A stretch of 64,000 bases of DNA from Larimichthys crocea (lineage: Eukaryota > Chordata > Actinopteri > Sciaenidae). Made by a program: the position numbers and the translations under genes. Positions 11,760-64,000 of this stretch are shown here, piece by piece (position 1 is the stretch's first letter; each line of letters opens with the position of its first letter). The notes under the pieces are model-generated. The model was not told the DNA's origin, did no database searches, and saw only the letters and a program-made list of their open reading frames with translations. The stretch lies in the NCBI RefSeq assembly GCF_000972845.2, contig NC_040018.1:14171157-14235156 (forward strand), read 5' to 3'.

Positions 11760-12120
11760 GAGCCAAGACCGACAGACAGCCCGACGACCTACCGCGCGCC
11801 GACTCGTTTAGGCTTGCACGGGGTTGCCGTCTGCCGGCCTGCTCTTTTGGTTTTCGGCCCCGGCAATGGCCGTCGCTGGATAACGTTCGCGCGCCGGCGG
11901 GTTTCCGCGCTCGTGCGAGCGCGCGAGCCGTCGCAGCCGCAGGGTTCCGGTCCCGTTCCCGTCAGTCTTTTGCGCTCCTCCTGTACCCCGCGCGGAGGCC
12001 ATGACCGGTAGAAAGTGAGAGATGTGGCTTTGTGGCCACCCTCCGAGTTTTACCTCTGGCGCCGCCTTTCCGGCGCCTCTGCCCCCGCGTCTTCTTCTTG
12101 TTCTCTCCCCGCTGCACTCC
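11760..12120. other. GC-rich, CpG-dense block of unknown origin
   Basis: The composition changes sharply from GA-rich to GC-rich with many CG dinucleotides, unlike the rest of this AT-rich window. It includes a perfect 8-bp hairpin (CGCGCTCG, loop tg, CGAGCGCG) at 11906-11923. The kinase ORF on the minus strand ends inside it. It could be a CpG island, a fragment of ribosomal spacer or ETS-type DNA, or an assembly join. I recognise no gene. Confidence 0.6.
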
Positions 12121-14209
12121 ATCTTTGGGGAAGGTTGGCTGCAGCTCCAACAGTTGGACCAACTGCAGCTGAAACTTCATCTTCAATTGGCCCACAGTCA
12201 GTAACTGGATTGATAGCAGCTGAAGCAGGAGCAGCACTAAACTCTTCTTCAGTGAGACTAGTACGCTCACTGACTGCATCATCACAGTTACTGGCAGCTG
12301 ATGATCCTGAGGAAACATCAGGGATGAATATCTCGCCCTCTGAGTATCCATTACTAGAAGTCTCAGAGGGGAAATCTTCTCCAGAGAAAATTGGAGTAGA
12401 TCGTCTGTCACTGGGACGACTGTCTGCGTAAATGGAGACCGTCTCAATATTGTCTTCTTCAGTGAAACATAGGTTTGCAAAGCGTCTTGTTCTGGTGAGC
12501 TGTACATGGCCATCATCAACAGAGCAGTCAACATCTGAATAGTTACCAGTGGAACTTGGAAGACTGTCTGCGTAAATGGAAACGGTCTCAATATCGTCTT
12601 CTTCAGTGAAACACAGGTTTGCAAAGCATCTTGTTCTGGTGAGCTGTACATGGTCATCATCAACAGAGCAGTCAACATCTGAATAGTTACCACTGGTGTG
12701 TGGAACTCCATCAATACTGCTCTCGATGTCAAAAGACTTTTCGCTGTTGTTCTTGATGTCTGCACCGTAACTGTCAGTGTGTGAATCTACATATCTGCAG
12801 CTCTCAAAGCTCTCAGAAAATCTGCCTTCATTTTCACTGCTCCAATCTTCACCTATGAAATCGTCATCATAGTTATTGTCCATGTTGGCATCTTCAGCAA
12901 TGGAATTCTCAGTTAATCTTTCACTGGGAGTGGCAGGAGATGGCTCTATTTCTAAATCAACATCAATAGCTTGACAGTCTGATTTTCCATAGCTGGAATG
13001 TGTCATCTCACTTAAGTCCATGTCAGTGTCACTGAGAAAATAATCAGGTTCATCGAGATGATTCAAGGGGGAAACAGTCATTAACTGAATCGCCTCATCT
13101 GCATACAAGCTGTCCATCACGTCTGCCAGGTGACCCATTGAAAGAAACGGGTTCTTAAACGCCTCCCTTGGAGTCACTCTCCTTTTAGGATCCAGGTCCA
13201 GAAATGCCTTTAGGAGGCTTAGAAATGCCATCCTATCTTCTAAGTCAATATCGTCTCTTATTGCTGTGAATGTTTTTACAGCATCGTCCAAATTCTCGGC
13301 CCAGTCGAACATCATATACTCAACATTGGCTTGGACACCTGTTGCTTCTTTATACTCATCTGGTGAGTTCAGTCTCCATCCTGGAATGCAGGGGTCGTAG
13401 CAGAAATATGCCAAGGTGTATTGTGCAGCATTCAGCATGTGTTCCTTTGGCTGACCCAGCAGGTGTACTATGGATCTCATTGAATTATACAAACAGTTTC
13501 CAGGGAAGAGGTGGTCACCGAAGTATAGGAATGCCATAACACACCCCACTCCCCACATATCAATGGCTTCCGATAGAGGGAGTCCTAAACTCACCTCTGG
13601 AGCCCGATATCCACAAGGCTGCATCATCTCTCCTTCACGTACTTTGCTCACTTGTCGGGCTAAGCCAAAATCAATTAGCTTAATTTTAAACGGCTGATCC
13701 TTTTGATTTACAAGCATGATGTTGTCAAGCTTTACATCGGTGTGTAGGATGCCAATAGCCTTAAGAGCGTCAAATGCTACCATGAGCTGGTAGATTACAG
13801 GTCTAATTTCGTTTAGACTTAATGGAAGCCAGCTTCTCTCTTTCATAAGGTCCCACAGGCTTCTGTCCAGATTTTCAAAGGCCATGCAAGAGAGGCTGTT
13901 GAACTTGAAGTATTCCAGGAATTGTACAATATTGTTTTTTTCTGGATCCAAAGTCCTGATTGCTTCTAGCATTTTGACCTCCTTTCGGACATAGCGCTTT
14001 TCATTTTTGTGAATCTTTACGGCCACTTGCTTGCCCGTCGTTAAATTGATGCATGTGGCAACTTTGCCAAAGCATCCCTCACCATTAAAGTTCATCACCA
14101 GATAGCGTGTAGAGTTGCTGTACAGTATATCATGCTTCTGTACTTCATAGGCTGGTGTGTCCTCGTTGCTTTTCTTTGAATTAACTGAGGTTGAAGTTGA
14201 GGAAGACAT
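12050..14209 (-). CDS. HIPK-like protein kinase, intronless
   Basis: This is a Ser/Thr (possibly dual-specificity) kinase of the CMGC group, closest in my reading to homeodomain-interacting protein kinases (HIPK/DYRK side). HIPKs act in the nucleus on transcription factors and corepressors. The start is the ATG at 14209-14207, with A at -3; a TTG four codons upstream is not a plausible start. The protein has 719 residues. The kinase domain spans about 30-357: glycine loop GEGCFGKV (about 43-50), VAVK lysine K65, alpha-C glutamate E77, catalytic HTDVKLDN (D158, N163), DFG (180-182), YRAPE (201-205). All catalytic residues are present. HIPKs usually have HADLKPEN and an STY..SRYYRAPE activation loop. 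Here these read HTDVKLDN and GEM..PCGYRAPE, so the activation tyrosine is missing. The tail is acidic and Ser-rich, with a 48-residue tandem repeat. There are no introns, which fits a retrocopy or a lineage-expanded fish HIPK-like gene. The last 30 or so codons lie in GC-rich DNA and no AATAAA is seen within about 900 bp downstream, so the true 3' end is uncertain. Confidence 0.85.
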   Translation of the reverse strand: MSSSTSTSVNSKKSNEDTPAYEVQKHDILYSNSTRYLVMNFNGEGCFGKVATCINLTTGKQVAVKIHKNEKRYVRKEVKMLEAIRTLDPEKNNIVQFLEYFKFNSLSCMAFENLDRSLWDLMKERSWLPLSLNEIRPVIYQLMVAFDALKAIGILHTDVKLDNIMLVNQKDQPFKIKLIDFGLARQVSKVREGEMMQPCGYRAPEVSLGLPLSEAIDMWGVGCVMAFLYFGDHLFPGNCLYNSMRSIVHLLGQPKEHMLNAAQYTLAYFCYDPCIPGWRLNSPDEYKEATGVQANVEYMMFDWAENLDDAVKTFTAIRDDIDLEDRMAFLSLLKAFLDLDPKRRVTPREAFKNPFLSMGHLADVMDSLYADEAIQLMTVSPLNHLDEPDYFLSDTDMDLSEMTHSSYGKSDCQAIDVDLEIEPSPATPSERLTENSIAEDANMDNNYDDDFIGEDWSSENEGRFSESFESCRYVDSHTDSYGADIKNNSEKSFDIESSIDGVPHTSGNYSDVDCSVDDDHVQLTRTRCFANLCFTEEDDIETVSIYADSLPSSTGNYSDVDCSVDDGHVQLTRTRRFANLCFTEEDNIETVSIYADSRPSDRRSTPIFSGEDFPSETSSNGYSEGEIFIPDVSSGSSAASNCDDAVSERTSLTEEEFSAAPASAAINPVTDCGPIEDEVSAAVGPTVGAAANLPQRWSAAGREQEEDAGAEAPERRRQR
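12420..12697 (-). repeat. 144-bp tandem duplication inside the kinase ORF
   Basis: Plus-strand blocks starting at 12420 and 12564 match at about 126 of 133 bases. In protein they are two 48-residue units starting near residues 507 and 555, each opening GNYSDVDCSVDD and ending ETVSIYADS. I count three residue changes across the clearly aligned part (D/G, C/R, D/N). The frame is preserved, and the high identity suggests a recent event or gene conversion. Confidence 0.92.
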
Positions 14210-14442
14210 TTTTGCAGTCAAATGTTTCCAAACACAGTATAATTGACTTGTGTTCTTACTCCAAAGGTAACCAGTGGGAGACTGACTGTGCCCAGCCTAC
14301 AGTCTTTATGTGAAATTGACATGTGACATAAGTATGACATCATCAAGACATCAAAGGAGTTCAGTAACATTAAAGGAGTTCAGTACTCAAAAAAAACAAA
14401 ACAAAACAAAAAAATTCAAATAAAAACATTCCAATAATGTTT

Positions 14443-14813
14443 ATTAAAGGTCCATTACGTAGAATTTAGTTATCTTATTTGTTATAAGATAGTTATTATT
14501 ATATTATTTGATATAAGTTAGTCATTATTTGGTATAATCATTGCATTTCAATCTCCTCACATCACCCTTCCCTTCCTAGTATAAAGAAGAAACATCATTT
14601 GAAACGCGCTGTCCAGAGTCAGTACTTAGTTTGTCTGTTCTGGGCTGCTGTGTTTCAACATGGAGGCCTCCATTAAGAGGACCCACTCCCACTGCATTTA
14701 TAAAAGGATCATTTTAAAGTAACAAAATAAAAAGATTCCTATTTTCAGGTGATTATACATGCACGAAAACTTAGTTATGAATGGCCCCAAATCTTACACA
14801 CTGCACCTTTAAT
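14443..14813. mobile_element. MITE-like element, copy 1
   Basis: The left end reads attaaaggtcca and the right end tgcacctttaat; the ends are inverted copies, with agaattta inside the left end and aaatctta inside the right. Three more elements with the same ends lie at 41668, 49274 and 58854. This copy has a different interior. It is 234 bp upstream of the kinase start codon, so it sits in the likely promoter of that gene. Confidence 0.65.
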
Positions 14814-16264
14814 GTTAAAATTACATTAGTGCATTACCATGCTGCAGCTGCACAAACATATGTTAGTGCATTCATTTCACGTACTGTTCTGTACTGTGAA
14901 TATATCTTGCTAACATATTCATATTTGTATCTGCACTGTCATTTATATATCCGTATACGTATGTACATTACTCTGCACTTTAATGTCTTTGGACTTCTGG
15001 TTAGATGCCAAACTGCATTTCATTATCTTATGATAAAACTGCATCCTTTTGCTCCACTGCTGCCTTTTTTGGTAAAGAGCCATAGTGGTGACATTCAGGT
15101 TTTAACATCATGCATTAGTGCTCTATCAATAATATTAAATATGACATTACAGAGGTGGTACTCGCTCAATGCTGGTTTAGGTCGTTTTAATGAATATTTG
15201 GAAAACAGGGTTAACTTTTTTGTAATAATGTAACTTAGTGTTATGATCAGCAGGGGGCATACTAGAATACACTCTCTGTGATGTGGTAAAATAATGACAG
15301 ACTCTGCTTTTAATTCATCCTCGGCACTACACCATGTAAAATAGTTTTATTTCTATGGCTTGCTTTTTCACCCCTCTGCTATATATAAAAATGGGCCAAG
15401 TTTTATTAGTGCCAAAATTACAAATTACTAAACAAAATGACAGCTACTCTTTCTTATTGAATGAAAACACTACATTGGAGAAAGGAGAAAAGAACAAAAA
15501 GGAGCAATGTAAAATTATATAATAATAATAATAGAATTAATAATAATAGAATAAATGAATCAAATACAAACATACACCATAGTCAGTCATATAGCCAGAC
15601 AAGACCTATGCAGTTTTTCCATCTGTATAAAACACAACATTTCCCTGAGCCAATGTGCATGATGGAGTGGTAGACATACTTAAGCTGAATGTCTCTGGTA
15701 TAGGCTAACGAGAGCAGAGAGAAAACAGCTTCCTTCAGCGGCTCTTCTCGCACTCCAGCCATGCTAAAATCCAAAAATTCTTTTCACTCCAAAATCTATT
15801 GCACATGTATACCAACTCTAATTCAGAATTACTCAAACTCTGATCTGATGCACTATACGCAATGGATATGCATGTAACCAAAACATTTGCTTCCCTTTGG
15901 CATTGCTTTCTGCAAATCATTTCATGTTTGGGAGATGTAATCAAACATCCTAATGTGGACATCATGTTTGTATACTGCAATGCACTTGGTAAAACCCCTG
16001 CTGTCAACTAAGTATAAGTAAATATAAAAATATAAGATAAACAAGGTAATGTCTGCTTTGTCCTACATCGTCCACTGGATGGTGACAAAACACTGCACCA
16101 AATCTCTATCTATTTTTCATAAGGTATCACAGGTCTGTTTGTTTGTTGGCCTCACTTGGTGTTACATCGGTTGCCTCCTGACAATACACTATTTTCCTTC
16201 AGATGATAAATACTGCGCAGTAATATTTAATACAATAAAAGTGAGGCCAACATATTAGAGATAT

Positions 16265-16310
<46 letters not shown>

Positions 16311-16850
16311 TATGTGCCTACTGCACACAGAAGCAGCCTGTTAGACAGGTTACACCCAGAGAGTCGCCTCACTGCCCAACATCATTCATTTCAAGGCGAG
16401 CCTCAGTCTGGCTGGAGGCTGGTTGTGAGAAGTGGATATTAGTGCCACCCATGCACTTCAAAAGAGATCTCCTAAAGGCCTTTTTTTCTCTGGCCTGACA
16501 GACTTGCCCAGAGAGTTACATTTTTATTTAAATGAGGAGTAAATCACTGTATGGATTAAAAGATAACTTAAAGTAAGGTAGAGGATAAACAGTGTTATAA
16601 TAGAGGATATGAAGTGTGTATATACCAGTGATACCAAGACACTGACTCACTGGGATCCCCTGTACATCCAGTATGTAAAAAAGCCTCTTATATTGTTGTT
16701 TCACCAACTGGTACTTAACCTGACATGAGCTAGTTTTAAATGTTAAAGCACATCAAGTGAAAGGTGTACTTTTGATACTTTTAATAGGCGTTGGTATAAT
16801 ACTTTAATGGGTGGTTTCTATGCAACAAGTAAAGGAGTTTTTACATTGTG
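14814..16850. other. Intergenic region between kinase and myo1e promoter
   Basis: This AT-rich sequence separates two divergently transcribed genes. Open frames up to 150 codons occur but show no known domain and lie next to the MITE. It contains short AATAAT runs near 15520-15555 and a CA repeat at 16268. Confidence 0.6.
16268..16309. repeat. (CA)21 microsatellite
   Basis: Pure CA dinucleotide run of about 42 bases, roughly 600 bp upstream of the likely myo1e promoter. Confidence 0.97.
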
Positions 16851-17120
16851 ATCCGCAACGCTGACATTTCATTGTCTGCTGTTGTCAGAAGGTCCCAAAG
16901 CCGCGCATGCCCAGTTGTCTCCCTCCCAGCAACTAATGAATATTTAATCATGCTCCGCGTTCAGCGCCCTTTGATTGGATCCTCTGGCTCAGTTTCCTGT
17001 GTTTTGTGTGAGAGCCGAGTTTTGAGGGCACTGCTCCCTCCGTAAATTACCATCCAGCTCTCGGCTGTTTGAACGCAGCTCCTCTGCTGTCAGTGTCGGG
17101 GCTCAGATCTGTCTGTAACA
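16850..17120 (+). promoter_or_regulatory. Probable myo1e promoter
   Basis: This is the first GC-richer stretch upstream of the myosin start. It contains GCGCATGC at about 16903-16910, close to an NRF1 site, and an inverted CCAAT box (ATTGG) at 16974-16978. I see no clear TATA box. The transcription start is probably near 17050-17100, but the sequence does not fix it. Confidence 0.5.
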
Positions 17121-17141
17121 ATGGACGGAGGACACTGCTGA
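17121..17141 (+). promoter_or_regulatory. Upstream ORF 1 in the myo1e 5' leader
   Basis: ATG at 17121 followed by five codons and TGA (peptide MDGGHC). The ATG has A at -3 and G at +4, a good context, so it may reduce initiation at the main start if the leader includes it. Confidence 0.5.
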
Positions 17142-17153
17142 GGAGCCGCATCC

Positions 17154-17189
17154 ATGCTCTCAGGACTTTACCGGGAATATCTTGTATAA
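17154..17189 (+). promoter_or_regulatory. Upstream ORF 2 in the myo1e 5' leader
   Basis: ATG at 17154 and TAA at 17187-17189 (11 codons plus stop). It lies between upstream ORF 1 and the myosin ATG at 17346, and I see no further ATG in between. Confidence 0.5.
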
Positions 17190-17345
17190 ACTTTTGGATT
17201 TTTTTGTCCTATTGGCTTCAGGTTTAACAAGTAGAGTTTATTCTTATTTTTTTTAAACAGTGTGAACTTCACTGAGGTTCGCACAAATACTGGATCGCAG
17301 GGAATACGACTGAGAAGACTGCGACTGTTGTGAAAGAAGCTGAGG

Positions 17346-63605
<46,260 letters not shown>

Positions 63606-64000
63606 AGGCTGCCGGTTTACAGCACAAGGAGGAGAGCCTGCCACATCCCTGCTGACCCTCTCAGAGGACGGGATGGAGCTTCCAGTCAGAGAAAGAAACA
63701 CTGTGAGATTTCCAGAGGAGAGAAACTCACACTTCCTCACTACTGCCTTCGTAGTAAATGAATGTGACTCTCGGTTACACCACAAGACCAAAAGACCATC
63801 AGGCTTGAAGTGAGGCTCTGCTTTAAAGACTGTTTGACCCTGGGGTCTGTTTCCCTCCACAGTCCCTTTGAGTACTGAACAAAACTATTTATTGTATTTA
63901 TGGCTTTCTGTGTTCTTCTTACTGTCATTTATATCTTGCTGAGGATTTGAACTCAAACATTTTGATGCGTTGGAATGAAGTATGCTTTAATCTGTGGGAC
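63606..64000 (+). other. myo1e 3' untranslated region, incomplete
   Basis: Follows the TAG. I found no AATAAA before the window end, so the polyadenylation site probably lies beyond 64000. Open frames here are by-chance. Confidence 0.7.

Noticed and set aside
11137..12004. Long open frames on both strands (up to 209 codons) over the GA-rich tract
   Set aside because: They are Arg/Glu or Ser/Leu strings forced by polypurine composition, overlap each other in several frames, and match no protein.
14207..14221. Kinase start four codons further upstream
   Set aside because: That codon is TTG. The ATG at 14209-14207 with A at -3 is the plausible eukaryotic start.
14781..15233. 150-codon open frame upstream of myo1e
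   Set aside because: It starts inside the right end of a MITE, has no recognisable domain, no exon signals and AT-driven composition.

Overview
This window is vertebrate nuclear DNA, most likely from a teleost fish. The evidence is a 28-exon gene with fish-like content and conserved vertebrate structure, AT-rich introns full of short degenerate interspersed repeats of kinds I know from fish genomes, many CA/GT microsatellites, and a single-exon HIPK-like kinase of a type often expanded in fish. I had no database, so repeat-family statements come from memory and from copies compared inside this window.

Layout. 1-3,680: non-coding flank with a CA microsatellite and two degraded retroposon-like repeats. 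3,683-6,195: wreck of a type II C-type-lectin-like receptor gene, with a decayed tandem duplication covering its 5' exons and a stop- and frameshift-broken lectin domain whose last 90 or so codons are still open. 6,200-11,100: AT-rich non-coding DNA with a perfect hairpin and a LINE-like remnant. 11,135-12,120: about 550 bp of polypurine (GA) DNA, then about 350 bp of GC-rich, CpG-dense DNA. 12,050-14,209, minus strand: intronless HIPK-like kinase ORF (719 codons) whose acidic tail carries a 48-residue tandem duplication and whose last codons run into the GC-rich block. 14,443-14,813: a MITE-like element just upstream of the kinase.

16,850 to the end, plus strand: one complete long-tailed class I myosin gene, myo1e. 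I resolved all 28 coding exons by joining splice sites in frame; they give 1,107 residues, against 1,108 remembered for human MYO1E. The order is motor (1-680), one IQ motif (701-714), TH1 membrane-binding domain (about 721-925), TH2 linker (about 928-1052) and SH3 (1053-1107). Exon 1 contributes only the ATG and is followed by a 15.6 kb intron. The myosin is an actin motor that links membranes (TH1) and endocytic or junctional partners (SH3) to actin.

The points most worth a second look are a minor-spliceosome (U12-type) intron between myosin exons 2 and 3; an in-frame 36-nt candidate cassette exon in the TH2 region; the composition break at the 3' end of the kinase gene; the 48-residue duplication in the kinase; and the duplicated 5' exons of the lectin pseudogene. 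I saw no clearly new multi-gene system: apart from these details this is a fairly ordinary vertebrate locus.
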